A stretch of DNA of 64,000 bases from Mesorhizobium norvegicum (GCF_004919685.1 NZ_SMYZ01000066.1:1-64000); one strand, 5' to 3'; counted from the first letter of the stretch, positions 45,745 through 54,733 are shown. Numbers and translations: made by a program. Notes: generated from the letters alone by a model not told the origin.

Positions 45745-46036
45745 CAGCGCGGCCGACTTCGACGCCCTCGCCTTCGAGCTCGACATCGGCAAATGGGAGA
45801 TGAATCGCACGCACTGGGCGATCAAGGACGTCAACCTGCCGAAAGAACTGAACTGCACGCTGCGAGGGGCATTGCCTTGCCCTCGTGGACGCGGCAGGCC
45901 AGCCGCGCCGTCGACATCACCCAGCACCATTTCGATGTTGGTCTCTCGTTTCCCGGCGAAGCCCGCGGGCTGGTCGAGCAGGTGGCCCGCGAGCTCGAGG
46001 CCTATTTCTACGACAACAACTACGTCTCCCAGCTTG
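45737..46036 (+). pseudogene. TIR-domain protein relic
   Basis: Frame one reads FELDIGKWEMNRTHWAIKDV. After a frameshift the next frame reads HHFDVGLSFPGEARGLVEQV and EAYFYDNNYVSQL, which is the start of a bacterial TIR domain. It is cut after the first third of the domain, where it meets the Shedu relic tail to tail. TIR proteins of this type act in antiphage defence by degrading NAD; this one cannot. Confidence 0.7.
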
Positions 46037-46887
46037 TCCAGGTCGAACGATTGGTTCTCGGTGAGCCCGCCCGTGCCGTCCGTTCGGCGATCGCGGCCGA
46101 GCAGAAGCAGCGCCTGGGATTGGTCACCCGGATCTGGAGGCCGGCGGGAAGTGCTGACCCGTATCGCTTCGACAGTTCGCGCTCCCCCTCAACGCCCCAT
46201 TTGGAGAGGTGGAACAGGTATTTCTCGGCCTGCATGATGGTGCCTGACAGCTCCTTGGTCGGAACGCTGTTGCCACGATGAATTCCTCTGCTCAGCAGAA
46301 TGTCGTCAAAAGGCTTCTTGATCTCGATGACGTCGATGTTGCCGTTGGCGTCGACCACGCACAGGTCGACGTATCTCGAGCAGCTCGCCGAAGGCCTCGA
46401 CGGCGATGCTGTCGACCCGGTCGCCGCCAACGACGATTTCGCTGCCAGGCTTCAGCTTTGCAATGCGCCGAAAGATGCTGATATTGCGCTCGGCGACAAA
46501 GACCTTCCGGTCCGGCGCGATCCCCTCCGCGACGATCAGCACATCGTTGTCGATCCCCAGGATCCGCCCGAGAATGCGGTGATATCCGTCTTTTGTGGTC
46601 GCGAACCGAAACCGATAGAGCGGTCGATCGTCCTCGTCCGCCTCGTCGTCGTGAGCGGCACCGTGCGCCGTCTCAGCCACGAGGTCGGAACTGCGGAAGA
46701 AGAAGACCCGGCTCAGCGTCACCTTGCCCGCCGCCTTGAGCTCCCGCGTCACCCAGGCATTGCCACCGAAGTGCGGTTCGTATTCGAGCGTCACGCCCTT
46801 GCTGCCGACCTCAACGAAATCATCACACGTGCTCCTGCACTGGCTGCCACCATCCTCTTCACCCGGCGCCACGACTAATGGCGACAA
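46032..46887 (-). pseudogene. sduA: Shedu nuclease SduA relic
   Basis: The minus strand from 46887 has an N-terminal domain (SKGVTLEYEPHFGGNAWVTR, RILGIDNDVLIVAEG) typical of SduA-like proteins. A frameshift near 46376 leads into RYVDLCVVDANGNIDVIEIK and KPFDDILL, the PD-(D/E)xK-like nuclease core with Asp and Glu-Ile-Lys, and another shift near 46125 into LLLLGRDR. It then stops at a junction with the TIR relic. SduA degrades DNA during phage infection; here at least two frameshifts and a lost C terminus inactivate it. It overlaps the nucleotidyltransferase gene by 29 bp, so it was third in that operon. Confidence 0.75.
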
Positions 46888-47557
46888 ACCGGTCTCGCAC
46901 TATATCGGTCCGCCCTGCCGGGCCGCGGACATTTCCCTCAAGGAAATATTCGAAGTCGCCGTTCTGAAGCAGGACTGTGAACTGTTCGGCGATGAACCGG
47001 TGGACTTCGGCCTCTGCAGCAAGAATCTCGTCCACGATCTCCGGCCGCCCGTCGACGATGAGGAGGATATCTTCCATGTCACGGCTCATAAACAGATCAC
47101 CTGCGCCGCGCCCGAGATAAGCTTCCAGCTTTGTCGCGACAAATAGCTCCGGGGAAAGCTTTTTGATCTTGAGCGTATCGGTCAATTCATGGGTTACTGC
47201 CGTTTCGATCCCAGCTGCGTACCAGTGGTTAGTGAAGCCGAGTATGCCGGCATCGTCCGGCATAAAGTCGACCTTGAGGTCCCGCAGCCGCATCCGGCAG
47301 ATGACGTTGTCCTCGGGGGACTCAGCGAAACCTCGCTGCCTCAATTCTTCCCGCAACTGCGCCCACTCTCCATAACCGGCAAGATCGACGATGAGGTCGA
47401 CGTCGTCAGTCGCCCTCACATCCTCAAGGGTCACTTCGTCTGTTATAAAAAGAGCGGTTGTGCACCCGCCGACAAAGACCAGCCGTTCCCGGAAGTCTTC
47501 CCCCAAAGCTTCCGCCACCGTCTGCAGCATCAGGAGCAATTGGCCTCGGACCGTCAT
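46859..47557 (-). CDS. Nucleotidyltransferase of AbiEii-like toxin type
   Basis: 232 residues. VFVGGCTTALF with TDDVDLIVDLAGYGEW is a nucleotidyltransferase core (Gly-Gly, then Asp-x-Asp), and LFVATKLEAYLGRG is the helix of the AbiEii/COG-type toxins. It starts in the stop of the upstream regulator (ATGA), the usual antitoxin-toxin coupling. AbiEii-like enzymes modify tRNA or other nucleic acids and cause abortive infection. Its 3' end overlaps the Shedu relic, so the three genes formed one defence operon. Confidence 0.8.
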   Translation of the reverse strand: MTVRGQLLLMLQTVAEALGEDFRERLVFVGGCTTALFITDEVTLEDVRATDDVDLIVDLAGYGEWAQLREELRQRGFAESPEDNVICRMRLRDLKVDFMPDDAGILGFTNHWYAAGIETAVTHELTDTLKIKKLSPELFVATKLEAYLGRGAGDLFMSRDMEDILLIVDGRPEIVDEILAAEAEVHRFIAEQFTVLLQNGDFEYFLEGNVRGPAGRTDIVRDRFVAISRGAG

Positions 47558-48132
47558 TTTTTCAGGAACCTCTCCGAAAGCCGCTGTCCAGCCAGGCCCG
47601 CTTCGCGCTGATTGCCGAGCCGGATGGCATCAACGAGAGCAAGATATTCGTAAAGCCGTTCATCTTTCTGGACTGCTTCAGGCACACTCTTGAACAAAGG
47701 TGCAACCGACTGCCCCATGTCCCGCCCTTGGGCATAGGGCCATATGTGTATGTACTCGCCTCCGCTGACCAATAGCCCCTTCAGCATCGGCGCGGCGAAC
47801 GCCGTCGGAATACCGCGCGTCATCGCGCCTGCCTTCGCGGGAAACACGAACTTCAGGCCGTGGACGATAAATTCATAGAGATTGCGGCGGTGAGGATTGG
47901 CCCGTCCCGTATCCCGGTCTTTAATGGCCAACCCCGATGAGAGACTGCGCTTTAAGGAGGCGTTGATCTCCGTCTTGCTGATACCTGTTAGGGATTCCAG
48001 CCCGCGAACAGAGAAGGGGTCCTCGCCCGCAAGGCCCCTACGCTGTTCCCCATGGCCCGCGAACTCTCCTTGCTCCTGCAAGCTCACGAGCTTCAGAAGC
48101 ACCACGATATCCTGACTTTTCATTCCAATCAT
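47554..48132 (-). CDS. Winged-helix antitoxin/regulator partner of the nucleotidyltransferase
   Basis: 192 residues. LVSLQEQGEFAGHGEQ and SVRGLESLTGISKTEINASL form an N-terminal winged helix; the middle has AGAMTRGIPTAFAAPML. No enzymatic motif. Its position before the toxin with a 4-bp overlap, and the operator-like palindrome directly upstream of its start, indicate an autoregulating antitoxin. It is not of the standard AbiEi length, so the name is avoided. Confidence 0.7.
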   Translation of the reverse strand: MIGMKSQDIVVLLKLVSLQEQGEFAGHGEQRRGLAGEDPFSVRGLESLTGISKTEINASLKRSLSSGLAIKDRDTGRANPHRRNLYEFIVHGLKFVFPAKAGAMTRGIPTAFAAPMLKGLLVSGGEYIHIWPYAQGRDMGQSVAPLFKSVPEAVQKDERLYEYLALVDAIRLGNQREAGLAGQRLSERFLKK

Positions 48133-48139
48133 TGTAGCT

Positions 48140-48165
48140 TGTCCTCTGTCCTAGGACCAAGGACA
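48140..48165. promoter_or_regulatory. 26-bp palindrome, probable operator
   Basis: TGTCCT, CTGTCCTAGGACCA, AGGACA: two nested inverted repeats with a perfect GTCCTAGGAC centre at 48148-48157. It ends 8 bp before the regulator start codon, so binding there would block transcription or translation of the operon. Confidence 0.7.
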
Positions 48166-48494
48166 TTCCATCATTCGATGTCTCTCCTGTCAATGAGAAC
48201 GCTAGGAGGGCGCCGCGGAAAGTCCAAAATACGTCGTTTTGAGCCGCCGGTACGTGGTTCGCCGCCAGCATGATGATTGGCTCAGGGCGCTCACCCTAGC
48301 GAAAGAGCATTCAAACGTCGTCGTCCGACTGGCGAGCGCCGCCGGCAGCATTGAAGCGGTCAATATCGTCGGCAGAAGAGCGTCCGAAAAGGGCTGTCGG
48401 TTGCTCCATCGTGGGAACGAAAAAGCGAGAGAAGCAGAACTTTCGTGTGCGATTTTTGCACACAATGGCCCGTAAATATGTGATTTTCTTTAAG

Positions 48495-48635
48495 TATCTG
48501 CCCAATCCAATCATGCGCCAGCTGGTCCCATGACCACGCCATGGCACCAGCCAGCCCAAGGGAGAACCAGGCGTCCGATCTGGGGAAGGCTGTTTTCAGG
48601 ACTTTTTCGAGATCAGCGAATAACCGGCTCGCCAT
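48495..48635. repeat. Short dispersed repeat, copy 2 (~130 bp)
   Basis: Copy of 30703-30835 in the same orientation, with only scattered differences. Its right edge supplies the last codons of the PhyH-like gene. Confidence 0.85.
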
Positions 48636-49587
48636 GGAAGCGCCGGCGCGAGGGCGGCGAGACGCCGAAGCCGACTTCCATCATGAGCCGTGGCGTGCGC
48701 GAAGGCACGGTGCCCATATGGAAGCCGAACGGATCCTCGACAAAGCCGAGGCCGGCTTCGCTGGTCAGCGTGACGGGGCTGTCATCGCCATAGACCTTGA
48801 GAACCTCCTGCGCCGGATGGCCGACAAGCAGCGTCAGCTGATGCTTGATGGCGCGGCGGTTATGACTGCCACGGACATAGACATGCGGGCCGGTGCCTTC
48901 GTCGACGGGCGTCAGATAGAAGAAGAATTTCAGCATCCGCCAGTCATCGAGGTCGAAATGATACTTGCCGAGCGAGGCACGGTTCTTGTCGGCGTCGCAG
49001 GCCTCGCTGGTCGGGAAGCTCCACCAGACGCGTGTGGTGATCAGTTTCGCCTGAGCGCCCAGATAATGCGCGGCGATGTCGAGCAGCAGCGGATCGTTCT
49101 GGATGGCGACCGCTGCCTTGCAGCCGAGGATGTGTTCGAAAAAGTGGCCGCTGAGCAGCGAGCGGCCAAAACGCTTCTCGGCCTCGGCATGGTCCTCAGC
49201 CATGAATTCGAGACGGCGATCGAAATTGCCGAAACAAGGCGTGTAGCGGGCGAAGGCGGCGATCTCTTCATGGATGGAAGTCGGCAGGACGAGCCCGCAA
49301 AACAGCCCGTCCGACCGCAGCGCCTCGACAATTTCCTGGCGATCGACGCCGGCAAACATGGTGTCGTGGGCTTTTTGCGACACGCGAACCGGCTTTGCCC
49401 CACGCCAGTGCATCCGGCGCGCCGGCATGGTGCGGGCGAGCACGAACATCGGCAGCCATGCCGGGTTCTCGCGAATGTCCGACAGATAGGTCGGAATGCG
49501 CACGGCGATGCGGCGCAGCACGCCGCCGTTTCGCGCGATGGCCTCGAGACTGGCGGCGCCGGATTTGTCAGGGCTCGAAAGGGTCAT
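48613..49587 (-). CDS. PhyH-family Fe(II)/2-oxoglutarate dioxygenase
   Basis: 324 residues. The double-stranded beta-helix metal motif is KYHFDLDDWRMLKFFFY (HxD), and the distal His is in PFGFHMGTVPSRTPRLMMEV followed by Arg. It belongs to the phytanoyl-CoA dioxygenase-like family, which hydroxylates small molecules or secondary metabolites; the substrate is unknown. The last ~8 codons (GEPVIR) come from the short repeat, so a few native C-terminal residues may be lost. It stands alone. Confidence 0.8.
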   Translation of the reverse strand: MTLSSPDKSGAASLEAIARNGGVLRRIAVRIPTYLSDIRENPAWLPMFVLARTMPARRMHWRGAKPVRVSQKAHDTMFAGVDRQEIVEALRSDGLFCGLVLPTSIHEEIAAFARYTPCFGNFDRRLEFMAEDHAEAEKRFGRSLLSGHFFEHILGCKAAVAIQNDPLLLDIAAHYLGAQAKLITTRVWWSFPTSEACDADKNRASLGKYHFDLDDWRMLKFFFYLTPVDEGTGPHVYVRGSHNRRAIKHQLTLLVGHPAQEVLKVYGDDSPVTLTSEAGLGFVEDPFGFHMGTVPSRTPRLMMEVGFGVSPPSRRRFHGEPVIR

Positions 49588-49830
49588 GAAGGTCCTCAGC
49601 TATGAATGCAATATGATATCGACGAAGCATCGGTTCTCATTGCCTCGCCGCTGGTCCAAGCCCGATTCCCGCAACGGAGGGACGTGTAGGCGCGCGTCGG
49701 TTTTTGTGCAACGCACAATAGCCTTGCGCGTGGCAAATGCTGTTCGGATCGCCGTGCGCATCAGCCAATATTCCAGCGGCAGGCAAACGGGGCGGCGGCA
49801 CTTGAAAAGAGCCGCCGCCCGGCTTGGCAG

Positions 49831-51480
49831 CTATTGGCGGACGAACAGCGGCTGGACGCTCGCCCATTGATCGGCGGTGCGGAAGCCGCCGCGTTTCGTG
49901 TAGCTTTCGACCGGGAATTTCATCCAGTTGGGCAGCCAGTTGTCGATTTTCTCGCGGCCGTTCTCGCCCGCGAGGCAATCGCGAATGATCTTCTTTTGCG
50001 TCTTGACCTTCTCGGCGACATTGCCGTCGGCGACAGGCTTGCCGGCGAGGTCGGCCAGCATCGAATTGGCGATCTCCCTGTCGCGCAGCAGGTCGAAGAA
50101 GGCGTCGTCCGCTTGCCACCACGCACCCATGTCGATGCCCAGATGGTTGCCGAGCGCCTCGACGGCGGCGCTGCCGGCTTCGAGCGTCTCGGCCATGACA
50201 AGGCCGAGAACGCGCATGACGTCGTCGTCGCAAAGTGCCAGCAAACGGGCAAAGACTGCGGCAAGCGCAAAGGCGTCGCCATTGCCGCCGGCTATCGCAC
50301 CCTCCTCGTCGGCCTGCCCAAGCAGCGCCAGCACCGCGCGCCGTTTTTCGGCGAATGCGGCTTCGGCCTTGCAGGCTGCGAGGCTTGCCGCCACCGCTCC
50401 ATTGGCGGTGCGCTGCGGCTCGCGGCGAACCTGCCACAGGCCCGAACCTGCGATGGCATGCGCCACCATCAGGCGCAGCGCGACCCCCGGATGGTCGAGC
50501 ATGGCGGTACGCACGGCACCGTGGCGGTGCAGATCGACATAGTTCTGCATCGGCCCGGTGAGTTCCGGTCGCGACGGCCTGGCTGGGATTTCTTCGTGCG
50601 CGCCGCGCTCGCCTTGCGCGCGGGCGCGGCGGGCCTCCTTGCGCGACAGCCAGCCCTCGTGGCACTCGACCGCGCCGCGATGCGAGACCGATGAAGACCT
50701 TGCCGCCCTTCTTCCTCGGCGCCTTTTGTGGTCCCATGACTGGAAATGCTGGCCCGGTTCGAGCACGGCCACCTCGGGCCAGCCGGCTTCCAGGTAGGCA
50801 TCGCGTTTGGCGGCAATTGCCTCGTTCTGCTTTTGCCAGAACAGGTCGGCATCGGCGAAATAGCTGTCCTCGCCGAACAGGTCGCAGACGACCAGGCCCG
50901 GATAATCCTCGACGGCAAACAGCGCCACCTTGGCGGAAATCGACTGGCCGCCGAACAGCCATTGCTTCAACTGGTGGCCGCGCGGCGCGTATTGCTCGGG
51001 GTCGGCATAAAGCGCCAGCCAATCCTTCTGCTGCGCCTTGGAGGCCATGGTCAGATGGCGCGCCGTCTCGGCGTCGATGTCCTCGCGCCGATAGGCTTCG
51101 CGGATCTTGGGCAGAAGATCGCCGAGCGCCAGAATGCGTTTGACCAGAAGCTCGGTGACGCCGAAGGTTGCGGCGATATCTGGAATGGTGCGGCCTTCCC
51201 TGATCAGCCGCGAAAACGTCTCCCACTGCGACACCTCGTCGGGATCGAGCCGGGCGAAGTTTTCGATCAGCGAGGCCTCGAGCGCGTCGGCGTCGTCGCC
51301 GTCCTCCATGATGGCGCAGGGCAAGGCATCGTCCTCGCCGCGCTCGTCGGCGAGCGACTTCGCGGCGAAATAGCGGCGCCGGCCAGCGACGATCTCGAAG
51401 CTTTCCGGCGTGCCGTTGGGCCGCACCAGAAGCGGCACCAGGACGCCGCGCGCGCGAACCGACGGCAGAATGTCCGACAC
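49831..51480 (-). pseudogene. parB: parB body, separated from its 5' end by an inversion
   Basis: The minus strand from 51480 starts VSDILPSVRARGVLVPLLVR, the ParB nuclease-like domain, with IVAGRRRYFAAKSL and LIENFARLDPDEVSQWETF, the KorB/ParB helix-turn-helix, and a long C-terminal region. The natural start codon lies on the other strand at 51815-51893, so the current frame begins only with antisense DUF2958 sequence (51585). Around 50686-50735 two compensating frameshifts replace APKKKGGKVFIE-like residues with HKRRRGRRAARSSS. It may be expressed from an accidental start but lacks its native first ~26 residues. Confidence 0.85.
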
Positions 51481-51736
51481 GACCTCGGCTTCGGCTTCCC
51501 CGAACTCGGCAGCGTCAGCCTTGCCGAGCTTGCAAGCGTCAAGGGGCGGCTTGGCCTCGGCATCGAGCGCGACCTCTGCCTTCAAGGCGCGCTTTCCGCT
51601 CTCCGTCTACGCCCAGGCAGCGTGCAGCGCCGGCCACATCACCGAAGCCGAGCGGCTGTTGCGACAGGCGGCAGAGGCCCTTGGCAACGCCCATTCCAAG
51701 CTTCCGCCCGACACGGCGGAACAGATGCGCCGCTAG
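51481..51736 (+). pseudogene. DUF2958 3' piece (inverted)
   Basis: Reads DLGFGFPELGSVSLAELASV, then FPLSVYAQAACSAGHITEAE to a TAG. It continues the truncated DUF2958 N terminus on the other strand. Confidence 0.85.
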
Positions 51737-51814
51737 GCGCGAAAACCGCCCCGCCGCGCCGGCTTGCAGCCTCTGCGGCGGGGAATCCCACCCCTGAAAC
51801 GAAGGAGACAAACC

Positions 51815-51893
51815 ATGCAACTTGCCCACATTCCGCTTAATAAGCTCAACATTTCCGCGCTCAACATGCGCCATTCCAAACGCGCGCCGGACG
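51815..51893 (+). pseudogene. parB: parB 5' piece (inverted)
   Basis: ATG with GAAGGAG upstream, then MQLAHIPLNKLNISALNMRH and SKRAPD, the usual start of ParB-type proteins of rhizobial mobile elements. The continuation VSDILPS is at 51480 on the minus strand. As it stands the frame runs into antisense DUF2958 sequence. Confidence 0.88.
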
Positions 51894-52058
51894 GCAAAGG
51901 CCGAACAGGGTGTCGCCGTCGGCGTCGAGTTCGGTGAGAAGCCAGGTTGCTGGCCCGGTCGGATCGAACAGTTTGACCACCGGGACATGGTCGGTGTCGG
52001 TGTCGGTTGCGCCATTGGCGAGCAGCCGGGCGCAAAGCTCGTCGGTGATCAGGATCAT
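51894..52058 (-). pseudogene. DUF2958 5' piece (copy 2)
   Basis: MILITDELCARLLANGAT, then VVKLFDPTGPATWLLTELDA and FGLC, after which the inversion brings in foreign codons (RPARVWNGAC) and a stop. The frame is intact up to the joint, unlike copy 1. Confidence 0.87.
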
Positions 52059-52068
52059 GGGAAACTCC

Positions 52069-52275
52069 TCTCAAAACAGGTCGCGTTGATTTCTGGGGGC
52101 GTCATCGAACAGCCCGATATCGACCAGCTTTTGCGCCGCGCGCGGGCGCATCGGCGCGTCGGCCAAAAGGGCGAGTCGGTCGCGCGTGGTGAGCGGCCGG
52201 ACACCGGGAATGAGCGTCTGCTCGCCTTTGCGGCGTTGGCTCGGTCTGCAGGGTGTGGCGATCGCGCGCGCTCAT
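52069..52275 (-). pseudogene. Small conserved protein of the ArdC block (copy 2), frameshifted
   Basis: Starts MSARDRHTLQTEPTPQ and ends VDIGLFDDAPRNQRDLF in other frames; at least two frameshifts relative to the intact 61-residue copy at 31023. Confidence 0.6.
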
Positions 52276-53234
52276 GCCGCGATCTCGTCTTGTTGCGCGC
52301 CTTGGGCCTCGGCGTTGAAGCCCAGAACAAAATCGGCGGCCTTGGAGGCAAGGCTGGCGGCGCGGAAGATGGCGCGATTGTCCTCGCGCAGCACCTTCAG
52401 CCATGTGCCGATATAGTCGGCATGGCGCACTGTCGGCTCGATGCCGAGGGTCGAGCAGACAAAGGCAGCAGTGATTTCGGCAACCAGTTCCTCGCGCGCA
52501 TAGGTCTTGGAACCGAAGGCGCCGGAGAGGTCGCGCGCCAGCCGCGCCGGGTGGCCGGTCCAGTGGCCAAGCTCGTGGAAGCAGGTGCGGTAATAGTCGA
52601 TCTGCCGGAAGAATGCCGGCTGCGGCGGCACCTGAATGGAGTCGGTGCCCGGCATGTAGCAAGCGCGATCGCCGCCGATGCGGAAATCCGCGGCACTTGC
52701 TCGAATAAGCGCCTCGGCCTGCGGGACGATCTCGCGTTCGGGCAGCGGCTCGGCCTTGCGGTAAAGGTGCGCGGGCAAGCCGTCGCACTGCGCGACGTTG
52801 AAGACGGTGAAGCGCTTCAGGAAAGGGACCGCCTGCGGTTCGTCGCCATCGGCCTTGGCACGCTCCTGCTCGCCCTTTGGGACAAAGCGGTCGGCATGCA
52901 CGATTGTGGTGCCGCGCTCGCCCTTCCTGACATTGCCACCAAGGGCAAGCGCCTGCCGGAAGGTCAGCCAGTTCTGGCCGGGATAGCTGCGCTCGATGAC
53001 GGCGCCCCACAGGATGAGGATGTTGATGCCGGAATAGCGGCGCCCGGTGGCCGCGTTGCTGGGCAGGCCGAGTTCGGCCTTTGCGCTGCCCCATGGCTTG
53101 ACCCATGGCACGGTGCCGCGCTCCAGTTCGGCAATGATGCGGTCCGTGATTTCCTGATAAAGGCTGGCGCCCGGGCGCCCGCCCCTGCCCGCGCCAGCCT
53201 CTCGGCTGCCGGAACGCTGGTGTTTTGCACGCAT
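52272..53234 (-). CDS. ardC: ArdC-like antirestriction protein (copy 2)
   Basis: 320 residues, nearly identical to the copy at 31205, with the same DUF1738 N terminus (GASLYQEITDRIIAELERGT) and zinc motif CFHELGHWTGHPARL. Differences are scattered substitutions such as FLLGFNAAAEG against FVLGFNAEAQG. Both copies appear functional. Confidence 0.88.
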   Translation of the reverse strand: MRAKHQRSGSREAGAGRGGRPGASLYQEITDRIIAELERGTVPWVKPWGSAKAELGLPSNAATGRRYSGINILILWGAVIERSYPGQNWLTFRQALALGGNVRKGERGTTIVHADRFVPKGEQERAKADGDEPQAVPFLKRFTVFNVAQCDGLPAHLYRKAEPLPEREIVPQAEALIRASAADFRIGGDRACYMPGTDSIQVPPQPAFFRQIDYYRTCFHELGHWTGHPARLARDLSGAFGSKTYAREELVAEITAAFVCSTLGIEPTVRHADYIGTWLKVLREDNRAIFRAASLASKAADFVLGFNAEAQGAQQDEIAA

Positions 53235-53658
53235 CGTCTGGTCCTCCGCTCTTCAATCCCGCGCCTTTCCCCGCAAGTGGGGTGGGCGGCGAGACGCGAC
53301 CGGAAAGGCCCGCCGTCGGAGGCGGACCGCATCCGAAGGACCGGAACGAAGAGGAGGACCCGAAGCGAAGCGAAGGGTTGCGGGATGCCGCGGCGGGCCT
53401 AGAAGGGAGTGCCGCCCACCCCGCGCCGCCGGGAACGGCCAACGAACAAACCGCGCCGGCCGACAGGGCGGCGACCGTCAGCAGCCGACAGGCTGCCCGC
53501 GCCAGGGGGCGAAGCCGGATGGCCGAGACCGCCTGAGCCTGGCGAAGAAAAAGCGGGCTCGGTTCACGAGCACCCGGCACGCGCCGTCAGGCGCGCGGGC
53601 GCGTCAGATTTCTGCGCCGTGCGGACATCGGTTTGGCGTTCCGGTCGAACTCGTTCAA
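53235..53658. other. ArdC upstream region with a short three-copy repeat
   Basis: About 420 bp without a gene. It includes the ~165-bp insertion missing from copy 1 and, at 53508-53602, the ~95-bp stretch (GCCGAGACCGCCTGAGCC and following) also present at 32277-32371 and 38267-38360. Confidence 0.5.
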
Positions 53659-54627
53659 TCAGAACGAGGTCTTGATGCCAACCATCACCGTCGCCGCGGC
53701 AAAATCGCCGCCGATCCAGTCGTCTTCGCCGCCAGTCTCTGCGCCGGTCGCAATGTCATAGGTGTTGTAGTCGCCGCGAGCGGTGAACACCTTTTCGTAG
53801 GAACCGGAGACGAAGAAGCTGGTCCGCTCGTTGTACTGGTAGCCGACGCTGCCGCCGACCATCAGAACCGGCGCCGATTCGAAATCATCCTCGAAGCGCA
53901 GGTCACGCATCCAGTGATGATCGGTAGCGCCGGCCGAGAAGGTCGTGCCGCCCTTCAGCGCAAAGCCGAAGTTCCAGCGATCCTGGACATAGGTCGCATC
54001 GATGCCGGCGAAGGCGACCGGCAATTTCTGCTGGTAGCTGATGGCCTTTGCGTCTCCTGGGAAGTCGCCAACCGAATCCCGGAAGCCGGCAACGCTGTAG
54101 ACATAGGAACCGCCATAGGCAGTCCACTTGACCGAGGTGTACTTGAAACCACCGTTGACGTTGATCAGCAGCTGGTCGCTGAACTGGAAATCGTGGCCGA
54201 GCGCGACGGTTGCCGAATAGAAGTAATCAAGATCGGTGTCGGAATGGCGCGAACGGTTGCTCCAGTCGTTCCAGCCATCATTGGTCGAGAATCGCGGGGT
54301 CCAGTCATAGTCTTCCATGTAGCTGTTGCCGCTGAAGGCGATCTGGCCGGAAAGCTTGGCGGTCCAGCCGGCCTCGCTGCGCGCCGTCATCTCGGCTGAA
54401 ATGACCGCAGAGGTGCTTTCCCAGATAAGGTTGCTCAGCTTCGAGCCGCTGCCGGGAGCCTGATAGACCAGCTCGTTGGCCTGGATGTCGATGACGCCGA
54501 CGCCGCCAACGAAAGAGAAATTGGGATTGTAGGGCGCCGGTTCGCTCGCCACCGCGTCGCTGGCCATCGCCGGCCAGGCAGCAAGCAAGGCTGCCGCTCC
54601 ACCAAAGACTTTCGCGTACAATTTCAT
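53659..54627 (-). CDS. Omptin-family outer-membrane protease
   Basis: 322 residues from the ATG at 54627, with TGAGGG upstream; the frame starts 10 codons earlier. A signal peptide (LLAAWPAMASDAVA) is followed by alternating strands of a ten-strand barrel. The catalytic pattern of omptins is visible: MEDYDW (Asp pair), and DHHWMRDLRFEDD (Asp-His). It ends with Phe as outer-membrane proteins do. Omptins cleave surface peptides and proteins; in a symbiont, plant peptides are possible targets. Half a nod box lies ~95 bp upstream. Confidence 0.82.
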   Translation of the reverse strand: MKLYAKVFGGAAALLAAWPAMASDAVASEPAPYNPNFSFVGGVGVIDIQANELVYQAPGSGSKLSNLIWESTSAVISAEMTARSEAGWTAKLSGQIAFSGNSYMEDYDWTPRFSTNDGWNDWSNRSRHSDTDLDYFYSATVALGHDFQFSDQLLINVNGGFKYTSVKWTAYGGSYVYSVAGFRDSVGDFPGDAKAISYQQKLPVAFAGIDATYVQDRWNFGFALKGGTTFSAGATDHHWMRDLRFEDDFESAPVLMVGGSVGYQYNERTSFFVSGSYEKVFTARGDYNTYDIATGAETGGEDDWIGGDFAAATVMVGIKTSF

Positions 54628-54718
54628 AGGACTACCCTCATAGGAATCATCCGCCATTCGGCTATACGCAGCGTAACCGGGTGCAACTCAGGTGCGGTCG
54701 TCTATGCAGCGCCCCTGT

Positions 54719-54733
54719 AGGTTGGCAAAATTG
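54719..54733 (-). promoter_or_regulatory. Half nod box relic
   Basis: GGTTGGCAAAATTG matches the inner edge of nod boxes, and the ~35 bp to its left (TGCGGTCGTCTATGCAGCGCC) matches the sequence beside the nod box at 13479. The rest of the box has been replaced by integrase sequence. Confidence 0.55.

Larger units (their letters stand above)
51481..51893. other. 413-bp inverted segment
   Basis: On the plus strand this segment holds the 3' end of DUF2958 (to 51736) and the 5' end of parB (51815-51893). Both partners are on the minus strand to the right (51894-52058) and left (51480-49831). Flipping the segment restores both genes, give or take one base at the right joint. The copy at 30804 proves the native FGLCDLGFGF reading. 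Confidence 0.9.
51905..53602. repeat. Large direct repeat, copy 2 (ArdC block)
   Basis: Second copy of 30840-32371 in the same orientation. The two flank ~19.5 kb containing the fucosyltransferase, nod-box acyltransferase, protease-nuclease and the defence relics. This copy contains an additional ~165 bp at about 53269-53430. Confidence 0.85.

Noticed and set aside
49637..51226. 529-residue minus-strand frame overlapping parB
   Set aside because: Alternative frame of parB with Arg-rich composition. Only the short KAPRKKGGKVFI piece is meaningful, as evidence for local frameshifts.
32277..53602. Three short repeats (32277, 38267, 53508) as a CRISPR-like or regulatory array
   Set aside because: They are ~95 bp, widely spaced and belong to larger duplicated blocks.
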